Of a stretch of DNA of 64,000 nt, positions 1 to 10,145 are shown piece by piece; the stretch's first letter is position 1, and every line of letters starts with the position of its first letter. Location: positions 2,170,001 to 2,234,000 of the forward strand of contig JASISA010000022.1 in assembly GCA_031771865.1 (NCBI GenBank), given 5' to 3'. This DNA comes from Nothophaeocryptopus gaeumannii. Taxonomy: Eukaryota > Ascomycota > Dothideomycetes > Mycosphaerellales > Mycosphaerellaceae. Under the pieces are notes generated by a model. The model searched no databases, was not told where the DNA came from, and worked only from the letters and a program-made list of their open reading frames with translations. The translations under genes were made by a program, and so were the position numbers.

Positions 1-1301
1 TAATGAAACGGGCGTCTTGGAGCAATATCTGTCGGATATGGGCGTCACAGTTTCGATAAGGCCAGTGGACAAGGGCTAAATCTTTTGCTCCTGTGATGGA
101 GTAAACTTCGTTTTGCATCAATCGTAACGTTAGGTCGCCGTCGCCGTCACTTTGCCTACTTTCCCGGTCGTAATCGCCAATCGCACCACAACCCCAAATG
201 AGGGACTGCGCATACGCCGGAGAATGCAAGTGCACTTTGTGCAGTGCCAACTGATCTTCGGGACGACAATGCGTATCTTTGTGAAGGCGAGGCTGATTGA
301 GACTGTGCTTGCGTTTCCCAGAAATCTTGGGGATTCGAACTCGAAGTTCAACAGCGACGCCGAATGTCCCGCATTCTTTCAAGCTTCCAGCCGCCGCTCT
401 CCTCGCTATCTACGAAATTGTTTCTGGCAACGCAGTTCTGTCTCCAGCAATCTTTAGGATTCGAACTCGCCTCGCCAGCGGGCTTCACGCTCTTTCCCTG
501 AGCTCCCCCACCAAGCACGTTTCTGGCAATCCCAGCCCTTCTCGCACGCTTCACTCACATTCGCCATTGCCTACTCCAAAGCTGCGACCAACGCTTGTCG
601 AGCCCTCGTTTTAGCTCATAAAAGCGTGCTGACTTCAAGGACAGCATTGGCATAATTTTGAGGGTACGCACGATAGGAGCTACATGCACAATCTTCCGAC
701 TCTTGGGGATTCGAACTCACCTCGCCGAGCTCCAAGCTCAGCAACGATGGCGAGTGTCATACGCTCTGGCAAGCTCTCAGCCCCTGACTTTCCCGTTCTA
801 CCAGCTTTCACACGGGCGCAACATGGCTAGATTGGCAGCTTCACTGTGTAAGTGTGCTTCAACACGCATCGTTTCGACTGTGTCATCATCTACCCAGCAT
901 TGCTCTAGGGCGATGATTACGATACCCACCTCCGCACAAACGTAGCACACACTTCGTCATCGTCGCATGCAACTATCTTCAACGAGCAGATCTTGCACAG
1001 TAACCGTTACGGTTTTCAAGCCCGATCGTTTGGAAAGCGTGACCACGGAAACAACGAGATATCGGCGTTTATGCCATGCAAGAAAACGAAATGTATGGAT
1101 GGTCGAACCGGACCGAGTGTTTTCATCACAGGTTTGTATTGCAATTTCTGCTTTCTGTTTCTGTCTCCGTTTCTACCATCTGTCTTTTCTCTCTGTCGAT
1201 ATCGCAGTTGAACTTGCCCCTCAATGCCGTCCTGCAGCACCAGTGTCTTCCATACCTTACCAACTTCCCCTCTCTCCCCTTCCTCATATCCTCACATTCT
1301 C
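1..1301. other. Intergenic, no gene recognised
   Basis: Only short overlapping open frames on both strands, without recognisable motifs or convincing splice-linked exons. The one structured item is a short repeat present three times between 318 and 726 (listed separately). Confidence 0.6.
318..726 (+). repeat. Short dispersed repeat, three copies
   Basis: A core of about 26 bases recurs at 318-343, 444-469 and 702-726. The first two copies match at about 22 of 26 positions (CCAG-AATCTT-GGATTCGAACTCG). The second and third also share the following CCTCGCC. The shared GGATTCGAACT is the reverse complement of a tRNA T-loop-like sequence, but the flanking bases do not form a T stem, so I do not call it a tRNA. 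It may be a remnant of a tRNA-related retroelement or simply a local duplication. Confidence 0.35.
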
Positions 1302-2633
1302 TCAACCCTGCACCCCATTAAACGCCAACAAATTCGCACTCCCCTCCCCAACATCCTCAATCACATATCTCGTAGCCAATTCTTGAATCCTCCCACAAAG
1401 TTCCTTCGGTTCTCTCTCCCCCTCCAAAGCAATCAGATATGCTGCCAAACCGGCAATATGCGCACACGCCATCGACGTCCCGGAAATCGTCCGTGTGGCG
1501 CTGCGACTGCCAAATCCAGGAGGATGTAATGTTTTGTCCGGGGGCCCAAGATATCGACTACGCTGCCACAGTTACTGAAATTTTCCGCTCTCCTGTCCTC
1601 ACGCGTCGTAGCTCCTACCGTACATGTTTCTGGTGTAGAAGCTGGTGAAGATTTTTGAAGCAATCTTCGCCCCCTCATTCCCCGCCGGTACGGGCGACGA
1701 AGGCTCGCTCCTTGGGATTTAACGGCTCCGGATGTAGCGTCGTTTCTGTGAGGTTGGGAGAATGGTCCTCCGAGGGACATGGCTAGGATGGTGCGGGATA
1801 TACGTACGGGTTTTGGAGAGGGCGTTGGAGACGGCCCAGTCGATATATACCTTTAAGGACGCCGGAGATGGCGCCGGAGCCAGAGTCGGAGGATTCGAGG
1901 ACTTTGACGGCTATGAGGGAGGATGTTTTCGCCTAGAGAGGAGAGGGAGATGTCAGCTACGAAGAAATGAAAAGAGGTAGACAGGGGTTGACTTACGACG
2001 CCGTATCTGGACCCAGCAGCAGTACCAGCACAATGCGTTCCATGCCCCTGATCATCTTCGCCAGCAGGCCCCTCAATGGAAAATTTTCCCGTTGGTCGCT
2101 GTGCCTTGAATTTCCGAGTGAGAGGTGGAGATACCCGTGTCGATTATGTAGATATATGTATCTTCACCCGCAGATTAATCGTGAATGAATAAATCTACAC
2201 CAGCTTCTCTGTGTGAGATGCCGCCTAATGCCCATGTGGAGGTTTTCTGTGTTTGGAGGGAGACGTTCGCAAACGGCGCTACCTCAGCAGCAGCAGCAGT
2301 GTTCAGAGTGTCGATGGGTACATTAGCATAGAGTTTGCTATCAGTTTCGACATGTTTGATCGCGCCGATGGTTACGAGGAGGTCGAGGACTGCGTCGTCG
2401 GCATCGAAGGAGACACCTTTGACGCCTCGGATGGAGTTGTTCGCTTTTGATTCGATGCCGGCGACTTCCAAAACTGTTGATAGGACTCACTCAAAGAAAT
2501 CATCGTCCTCGATCCGAGCTAACCAGGAACCGAAGATGGTGGCCGCTGTCTGGGTGCGGATCTTTGGGGTTGCTGCGAGGATTGCTGGTAGTAGCGTTAC
2601 CGAGAGGGCAACAATGGTGCTGAGTGAATGCAT
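1302..2633 (-). pseudogene. Decayed proteinase K-like subtilase (peptidase S8)
   Basis: Read on the minus strand, fragments of a secreted subtilisin-like protease appear in order. They are a signal-peptide-like start (ATG at 2633), an inhibitor I9-like propeptide, the TWALGGISHRE junction, the Asp motif IIDTG, the His motif GHGTHCAGT, CTVGATTREDRRAE, and the Ser motif SGTSMACAH, ending at 1302. All three catalytic residues are still encoded, but not in one frame. There is an in-frame TGA at 2487-2489 and an in-frame TAA at 2175-2177. One extra base lies near 2112, and further shifts lie in the stretch 1840-1430, including one in the C run of the GPG motif near 1545. A GTAAGT...CTAG intron follows the SRYGV segment. 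Family members are about 380-400 residues and end at a similar point. The number of independent lesions argues for a true pseudogene rather than a single base-call error. Confidence 0.85.
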
Positions 2634-4644
2634 CGTGCTGTAAGCAGTTTCAAACTAGTGACTAGATTGGTATAAGTGTACTGGGGGGAAAAGAGGACTG
2701 ATGCGTAGAGCGAGTGATGGTTGGAGGGGATGAGCGACCTACCGTCACTGACCTTCCCAGTGTGCTATATAGAACGACCGTTCGGACCTCAGGATAGAGA
2801 GTTGAAGTCGACGTGGCCGATATCGTCCACGATCAAGAGAGCATGATGAAGCAATGATAGGGACAGATGCGGACGGCTCATCAGATGCAGCCAAGCACAA
2901 TGGACAGTTGCCAGATGTTGCTTCAAGCCAACGAAGTCGAAGGCTTCGAATGTTTGGAACACTAGACTGCGCTCAGTCAGACTGACGGGTTGTATGTCGG
3001 TCTTCCGCTATTGGCTCTGGTAGAGTATTCGAATGAGCAGGGCTCACACGGTTCGCTCTTCCATAGTGTAGGCGTTTGGTGGCAAAAGTCTTCTCACGTC
3101 TAGGACATATTGGAGAGCTTTCAGAATACAGCATAGAGCATAATCGATGTCTTGGCCAGGAGCCGGTTGTTTCTGCATGGCGAAGGAGCCAAGAGATAAC
3201 AAGCATCAATGGCTTTGGCCCGAATACCCATGTGGCAGAGAAGCAAATAGCGCCAAGCCGAAGTAGACGGCTTCTCGGTCGTTGCTCTTCATCAGCGAGA
3301 TCTCTTGGGCTGAGTACTGGTGCAGGGTTGACTATGCGAGAGTAATGGTGCACGTCTTCCCGAAAGGCCCAAAGTACCTACGTGAAGGTGGAGTAGTCTA
3401 GGTGGCAGGACGTGCTGGGACAGGTGTAGCCGAAGCCGTCGATTTAGATTCCCACGTCCAACGGCGTTGCGATCTTTCTCGATCTGACGTGATGAGACGG
3501 AATTGAGCGGAGACAGGTCCATCGACCGCGATAGGCTGGTGAGCGATCACGCGTGATGGGCATGTGCTCAGTTGCACAGCAGCACGTCGTCCGTTAATAG
3601 GCTCCGCGGTGGCTTGGCTGCCAATCGTTGCAGAAACGTGCCTGTGAGCTTCGTGTACCCTGGAGTCGGTCCGGAGTATGTCCCGTTTGCACGGGTTGGT
3701 GGAGGATGGTGGATGCAGCGATGTAGGCGCCAAGCCGGAGTAGAATTGCGTGGTTGCTGTGGTTAGCCGGCGTTGGGTGATGGCTTCATGCAGAGTGCGG
3801 TGCGGCATCTTGAGGCGCTGGCGGATCGTGAGAGAAACCTGCTCGTTTGCGGAGAGAAGCTTTGCAGGTATCGTCATGATGCGCTCACGGGATTGGCGGA
3901 AATTGAGGTGGCCGTGGAAGAGCTTGTGGGAGCACCGTGGTATGAATTCATTCATGCATCGAGGCACAGCTGCGTGAGTGATGAGAATGCTTCGTGGGAC
4001 TTGAGATGATGAGAGGAGTGTTACACCAAATGTACCAAGGTATTCTGCACTCCGGATCTCTTGATCGAAAAGTGAGCAGCGAGGCTCGGCAGACGATGCA
4101 CAAGCCACACGCGAACTGTGGGGAAAGCTCAGAGCTCCCAGCACAACATCATCGAAACAGCACGTCGGCGGCAAGGCAACTGCATGTTTGCGTGCAAGAT
4201 CAGCGATTGCTTAGTTGCAAGCTGAGATCTCAAGCTACTGCTGCTCGTATTGGCATTCCGTTTGTGGTAGCTTCAATGCTGTCAAGACAGCCGCTGTGTG
4301 TTGTGCGAGGCATCTCTCAGCTTGGACAGAGCGGAGGCAGGCGCGGATGACGAATGGACTGCCGCAATCCATAACCTAGTCCCAGCCACTGTGGTGGTGA
4401 GAGTGACGCAAAAGGTGTGTCCATCGCAAGAGGGAAAGAGGCAGCGTAGGCAACGGCCTGGGCGCATGTGTGGCAGGTTGATCGCTTGCCATTCGCTGGG
4501 AAGATGGTTCGAGCTTGCCTTTCCCCACTCGTGAGAAACCCACTCTACTTGATCCCATCGACCTTCTCCTCTCTTCTCCATCCCATCACCTCCCAACTAC
4601 ATCAACCTCCCCATACTCGAGTATCTGAAGGAGAAGCCGACAGA
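2634..4644. other. Intergenic, one long unexplained open frame
   Basis: No recognised gene. The minus strand is open without stops for 258 codons (4174-3398). This is longer than expected by chance, but the frame begins at TTG, has no recognisable domain and shows no obvious protein-like composition. A short motif (GCGCCAAGCCGAAGTAG / GCGCCAAGCCGGAGTAG) occurs at about 3250 and 3728. The region presumably includes the promoter of the opsin gene that starts at 4645. Confidence 0.4.
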
Positions 4645-5858
4645 ATGATCCACCCCGAGCAGGCTTTCAACATGTTGGCGACGGGCACCGTCCCGCTTGC
4701 TACCAGCAGCGTCGCACCGGGTATGCCTCTGTTTTGATGACGACACCAACATACGAGAGCTGTCTACTGACGCAGCGACAGTCCCGACCGTCGTCCCAAC
4801 CCTTCCAGAGTACCAAGATGCCACCGAGACTGGTGGGAGGACTCTCTGGTGAGTCTCGTTTGGATTGTAACCTCGCAGTCGTATTGCCTAGAAGCTGCAA
4901 CGAGCTCGCTTGGTCGAACATCCAGCAACTGTCAAGAGCATGAAAACCACGGATCTAACACTGCAACCAGGGTCGTCTTCGTGGTCATGCTCGTGGCCAC
5001 CATCGTCTTCACCGGCATGGCGTGGAACGTCCCAATCGTGAGCATTTCCGAACCTTCCGTCCAAGTGAGGCACCGAGGCTGACACACAGAACCAGAGCAA
5101 GCGTCTGTACCACATCATCACTGGCTTGATCACCACCACCGCGGCCATCTCTTACTTCGCCATGGCTACTGGCCACGCTGTCAGCTACCACCACGCCGTT
5201 GAGCGCGAGTCGCACAAGCATGTCCCAGACACTCACCACGACGTCTACCGCCAAGTCTACTGGGCTCGCTACGTCGACTGGGCTATCACCACTCCCCTCT
5301 TGCTCTTGGACTTGTGCCTTCTCGCTGGTTTGAACGGTGGCAGCATTCTCATTGCCGTTGTTGCCGACTTGATCATGATCTTGACCGGTCTCTTCGCTGC
5401 CTACGGCTCTGAGGGTACTCCACAGAAGTGGGGATGGTACACCATTGCTTGCATCGCCTACCTCGTCGTCATCTGGCAGCTCGTCTACCACGGCCGCACC
5501 TCTGCTGTCGCCAAGGGTGGCAAGGTCGCCAACTTCTTCTCTGCCATCGGTGGCTTTACCTTGATCATTTGGACCGTCTACCCAATGTAAGTTCATGCCG
5601 AAGAGGAGTGCATCAACCACCAGCTAATATTCCTCCAGCATCTGGGGTATCGCCGATGGTAGCCGCAACATGAACGTTGACGAGGAGATCATCGCCTACG
5701 CTGTCTTGGACATCCTCGCCAAGCCAGTCTTCGGCGCTTGGTTGCTTTTCACCCACGCTAGCATCCCAGAGACCAACATCGAAGTCGGTGGCTTCTGGTC
5801 CCACGGTCTCGGCAGCGAGGGCAGAATTCGCGTCGGTGACGATGATGAGGGCGCGTAA
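4645..5858 (+). CDS. Microbial (type I) opsin, probable light-driven proton pump
   Basis: Seven-helix retinal protein of the Leptosphaeria-rhodopsin/CarO type, expected in the plasma membrane. Five exons fit: 4645-4720, 4782-4848, 4971-5037, 5090-5586 and 5639-5858, giving about 308 residues. Introns are 52-122 nt with good GT/AG borders, and codons join cleanly across each (for example W from TG|G at 4848/4971). Helix C contains RYVDWAITTP followed by LLLLDLCLLAG, so the bacteriorhodopsin equivalents Arg82, Asp85 and Asp96 are Arg130, Asp133 and Asp144. Helix G has DILAKPVFG with counter-ion Asp259 and retinal Schiff-base Lys263. Presence of both the acceptor and the donor carboxylate is the pattern of pumping family members, whereas NOP-1-type sensory opsins typically lack the donor. 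No retinal-synthesis gene is adjacent. The start is chosen as the first ATG giving a continuous spliced frame. Confidence 0.93.
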
Positions 5859-6863
5859 ATGCGTTCTTAAGCCAAAAATCTCTCCGAAGCGCCACTGTAC
5901 TATGACTCCACCGACAGGCAAGAACGAAGAAAGGTTTCGGGAGAGATAAACGAGGTGTGGAGTTGAGAAACGATTAACGATCACATGTGCAGTGAAAAGA
6001 TAACGAAAACGCGGAAACCTCCACTACTGATACGGCATGAAATCGGAATGACAGGCATCTCATTGGTTCAATTGGGCGTACTGATATCTTTCAGGCGAAA
6101 AGTTCAATGGTCGTTGGCTCAGGCTCATCAGATGATAGGGACAACGACCTTTGTAAATTATCTAGTTAATGCATAATCGCGAATTGGGCGTGTGCAGACA
6201 TATCATCCTCTACTCTCTACTTCGCTCACACGCTTTCTACCAGGTGCACTCGATCTTGCTCCCAAGTCAGGCGCGGGCACGACTCCTCATTTCGAGGCTT
6301 GTTCTCATCGTCACCTCAGCTGCAAGCGGTCAGCTGGCTGTGTTGCCATGCCAGGCTTTGCCCCGCATGAGCACCTCGTGTGAACGGGAAGCTCCTTGCT
6401 TGGATGCTGGCATTCAAGGGTCTGAGCTATTTATGCTGTGAGAAGCTCGTGAAGCTGTCACCAAACAGCTCAAACAAGACAGCACATTTGAAACGCGAGT
6501 GTGTCGTGACTCGAGACTGCTGCGCCTCTGACAAGCAAGCTGAAGTGACGTCTGGCCGTTGTAGTGTTTGGAGTTGGGGCAGGTGCTCTGACGTCGATAC
6601 TGGCGTTGGATCGACACGAGGGGGTAACGACTTGGACTGGGACAAATAAAGGGAGAGGACATTTCAATATCGAACTTGAAAACGAACAGCGATTACAGAG
6701 GTGGACCGAACCATTGAAGCTACAACAAAGCACGAAGAACAAGAGCAACCACTTCGAAGCTACGAACACGTCTGAATCACGAGAACTCCAAACAAACAAA
6801 CAAACAACCTGAACCAATCCAATTGACCGACCGACCGAAACCAACCACTCCAACACGGCAAAT
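5859..6863. other. Intergenic / 5' region of the RPEL gene
   Basis: No gene recognised. The last 80 bases before the RPEL start are A/C-rich with short tandem tetranucleotides (AAAC repeats near 6792-6808, GACC repeats near 6827-6840), typical of a fungal leader. Confidence 0.5.
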
Positions 6864-7700
6864 ATGGCAACCTCCACCAACCCCTCCACCAACGATCTCA
6901 GTGTCGACAAAACCTCCATCAATACTCTCGAGCGTCGCGATAGTCTCGAGAAGCATCTCCAGACGAGACCTGAAGAGAAAGATTTAAAGGATCGCCATAT
7001 TTTGCTGGATACGACTGCTGCGCCTGCGCTGCAGGTGAGAGCGGCGGAATTGGAGAGGCAGAGGATAACGGATAATTTGAAGAAGGTGAGTCTTCTCTCT
7101 ACTCAAGCAGACATGAGCACGAGAGTCAAAAGCTCCGGGCGAGGAGCAGGAGCAGGATGGATGCTGTGCGCATCTTCAATCTTCAGAGGACTTGTAGTAT
7201 GAGGGATACACTCGAAGCTCTGGAGACGGCCTCCTTGTGTGCTGCATATCCAACGAGCGAGTCCTAGAATAGGAAGAAGAAAGGGAAAAGGCCATAGAAT
7301 ACCCAACAGCTCACTAACAACCTTCTCTCTTCTCGCTCTCTAGGGTCTTTCGCATCGTCCTGGGAAGGACCAACTCGTCCAACGAAACATCCTGCCCGAC
7401 TCGTCCGCCGCTCCGGCGCTGCAGGAGAAACAGAAGGAGTTGGAGAAACATATGCGCGCGGATAGTTTGGAGAAAGGATTGCAGGCACGACCGCCGCCGG
7501 AGGAGTTGATTAAGAAGGGGGTTTTGAATGCTGGTAGGTTCTTACACCCGAAAAGCAAACTCAAGCCACCTGCCCTTGGAGCGTGAAAAGCTACTCTAGC
7601 GTGGAACGCTTTTCGGGCTTGGTTTCGTGGGGGGTTTCTTTTTCGGAGCATATGCTGACTTGGAGAATGTGTAGATGAGAACCCGATGTCGGAGAATTAG
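6864..7700 (+). CDS. RPEL-repeat protein
   Basis: Small, highly charged protein of about 145 residues made from three exons: 6864-7085, 7344-7533 and 7675-7700. It carries three RPEL-type repeats built around RPEEKDLKDR, RPGKDQLVQR and RPPPEELIKK. Each is preceded by a DSLEK/DNLKK helix and the first two are followed by ILxDxxAAPALQ. In animals RPEL motifs bind G-actin (MRTF, Phactr). In fungi the function of these short proteins is not established, so actin binding here is inference. The first intron is 258 nt, long for this window. The final exon supplies only DENPMSEN and the stop. The ATG at 6864 lies after an A/C-rich leader and gives a plausible N terminus (MATSTNPS). Confidence 0.8.
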
Positions 7701-8081
7701 GCGGGTATTATTACGACTGAGCTTCTGGTGAGGACGCTCACTGGCTTCTCTGGTAATGGGGCGCTGGATGAGGGAGGTATGGTTATTAGATGAATTTCGG
7801 CTTTCTGAGAGGAACACATGCAGGTTCGTGGCGGACCTGCTTGCGTTACGAAGGCAGGAGTATATTCATATCTCGATGTCTTGCATTGAGTGAGCTCAGT
7901 ATGATGGTTGACAGCCATACCGTACTACAGGCATTCAGTAGCGATATTAATGCTTGTTACTCAAGATGCATTCTCTGAATGGCTTATATGTAGCCACAAC
8001 GCTCGCTTACAATGAAAACAGGACCTTGCGAGGAGCCCATCCTTCAAGCCTGGAGACATCTGCCTGCCTTGGATTGCTCAC
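7701..8081. other. Intergenic
   Basis: 3'-to-3' spacer between the RPEL gene and the minus-strand small membrane protein. Nothing recognised. Confidence 0.6.
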
Positions 8082-8496
8082 TCATCGACTCGCGCTCTCC
8101 TCAGCAGAAAGGTTCCTGAGTTTGATTTCTACGACGAGGAGTGCCACCGCCAGCACCAAGAACAGCAAAATGCAGATCCAGAGGAGCGTCTTCAAGACTT
8201 TGATCTTGCGCTGATTTAAGGCTATCTGCTTTTGGTTCTCTCTGATGGCGTCGGAGAGGAATGCTGTCTCGCTGGTTGGGCTTTGTGGCGTGTCTGGAGT
8301 CGGAGTTGATAGGGGTTCGAGTGGGAGGTCGGGGGTTGTTGGGTTTGAGGGATGAGAGGTTTGGCTGGAGGGTGATTGTTAGTGAGCTGTGTAAGGGGAT
8401 CATGGGAGGGGAGGAATCTTACGGTGTTGAAGGTTTATTCGAGACTGTGGAGCTGCTGCTGGGAGTGGTGTTTCTGTTTCGTTGAATGTTGGACAT
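8082..8496 (-). CDS. Small single-span membrane protein (hypothetical)
   Basis: Two exons, 8496-8423 and 8364-8082, separated by a 58-nt GTAAGA...CAG intron, give about 118 residues. The N-terminal two thirds is Ser/Thr/Pro/Asn-rich and probably disordered. It is followed by a charged helix (AIRENQKQIALNQRKIK) and one strong hydrophobic segment (LLWICILLFLVLAVALLVV) about 15 residues before the end. This is the layout of a tail-anchored or type II single-pass protein with its bulk in the cytosol. I do not recognise a family. The arrangement resembles SNARE-like small proteins, but no SNARE motif is visible. Support comes from the splice junction restoring one uninterrupted frame and from the charge/hydrophobic pattern. 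Confidence 0.6.
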
Positions 8497-8950
8497 GTTA
8501 GCTACCTTGAAAGCTGCTGCTTGTTCGGGAGTGGTCATAGCTAGTTTTGCAGCTCCAACGTATATGTAGACTGAGGTGTTCGCTCCGTTCGCTTTCATCT
8601 ACTGCGATCAGAAGGCGGGCGCCTCGAAGAAGCCACTCGTCAATCCGCGACATTGCTGGATCAGCTCGTTCAAAGAGGCCATTCAGACTCGCGCCGTTTC
8701 CTCTTTAGCAGAGCTGGCCTACCATGAATGACGAGCAGAGAGTTCGTATTGTACTCTAAATGGGTAGACAGAAGCTTGTACACATCCGGAGAACTCCAGT
8801 GCAATAGTGGTCTTGAAGGAGCTAGGCATCTGTGTTCTCGGAGATTTCAAAGGAGAGAGTGTATTCAGGACACGCCTGGAATAATACAAGGTGTGTAGAG
8901 AGACCATCTGTTGGAGACAGTCTGCTTCATCTGAAAGGCTCGAGGCGATT
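8497..8950. other. Intergenic
   Basis: Spacer upstream of the small membrane-protein gene on the minus strand. Nothing recognised. Confidence 0.5.
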
Positions 8951-9166
8951 CTACTGGCCAGTCATGGCTCTCAGTTTCCATTCGCGACGGGCGACGATGG
9001 AAATCGTATCTCCTGTTTTGACGGTCTCGAGTTTTGACAGGATGTCTTTTTCCTTGCGATGAATGACGATCTTGTTCTCGTCTGTTCACAACAGAGGGTA
9101 GAGTCGTCCAGAAGAGTCTCGAGGAGCCTCATCCGCACGTCGCCGAGCCGGCATGCCGTTCTGCAT
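8951..9166 (-). pseudogene. Possible small gene interrupted by one in-frame TGA
   Basis: From ATG at 9166 the minus strand reads 26 codons (MQNGMPARRR..., ending GRLYPLL), then TGA at 9088-9086. It then continues in the same frame for 44 codons with a strongly protein-like composition (ENKIVIHRKEKDILSKLE, then TVKTGDTISIVARREWK), ending at TAG 8953-8951. No intron that removes the TGA and keeps the frame is obvious; a 51-nt intron starting GTGCGG would also work and gives a different join (about 44 residues). No family recognised. It could be a real small spliced gene, a gene with a nonsense codon, or chance. Confidence 0.3.
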
Positions 9167-10145
9167 GGTCCTCAGGAGATGGCACCGCGATACGGCCGCC
9201 GCTTGCCAGGGTGCTCCAGTGGAGCCTCCATTTTGATCCGGCTCGAGTCGCGGTCGCGGCCGACGTCACTGCTGGCCAAATATTTGAGATGCAGCGCAGA
9301 GTTTGCAGTGCGAGATGGTATGTAGCAAAGAGCAAACAATAGCATTGATAGAGAAGGAGGAGGCTGTAAATTCGGGCCGACCATCTTGAATCTTATGCAG
9401 GCGTTGGCCACGTGCTGCGGAGGAGTTGGTGTAGCCTTGGGAGGAGCATCTAGAATGGAGATCCCCGCTTGGAGAGGGACGGAGAGCTTCACTTTTGGCA
9501 GTGGGAGCTCTGGCGAGGCGTCGAACAGCATCACTCCACTCAGAAACTATCCCTGCACTGTCGCTGCCACAGCCGTCTCATCTCGCCTGTGCTCTCCACT
9601 ATGTAATAGCAACCAAGCAACACCCAAGAACCCAAGCACCATTCCGATGCAACCCCAGACCCAGATCTCCACCACCACACATATCCACCCAGTCCACTCC
9701 ATCTGTTTGTCCTTCCTCTTCCTTCTCTCCTTCTCGGCCCCCTCTCTCCATCTTCACGCTGGCCTCTCGTCCGCAGCACCTCCGTTCCCACTCCGACCCA
9801 GCCCGTCCCTCTGAAGATCTGCGCCGCACTCTATCCTCCAAGCCGCAGACACCACGCATTGAAGAGCCAGAGCTTCCCTTCCTGCGAGAACTCCGCGGCA
9901 AGAGGCCCATCTACATCCGAGCGTACGACAAGCTCCGCGAGCCAGCGACTGTTCTCACACTACTAGTCATTGTACTACTAGTAGCTTTACAATTCATCCT
10001 ACCCGACAACTTCTTCGCCTTTCGAGCTCGATACCCACCGCAGCCGCCGCCTTCCTGCCCGAGTCCGATCCCATTCGTGCAGGAACTGTATTGCCGAGCA
10101 CCAGCGCATTCGCCAGGGACATTGTACGGCAAGAGCTCGCACAGT
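9167..10145 (+). other. 5' region of glucokinase with a long open frame
   Basis: The glucokinase frame stays open upstream of its ATG as far as 9495 (217 codons) but contains no in-frame ATG. Near its end it encodes a hydrophobic stretch (TVLTLLVIVLLVALQFIL, 9948-10001). Most of the segment is Pro/Ser-rich and looks like a pyrimidine-rich leader. It is either 5' UTR or an upstream exon whose start I cannot see. Confidence 0.4.

Noticed and set aside
2470..2500. Intron at the GTGAGT near the subtilase TGA
   Set aside because: The only nearby acceptor would give a 17-nt intron, too short, and the frame continues correctly through the stop.
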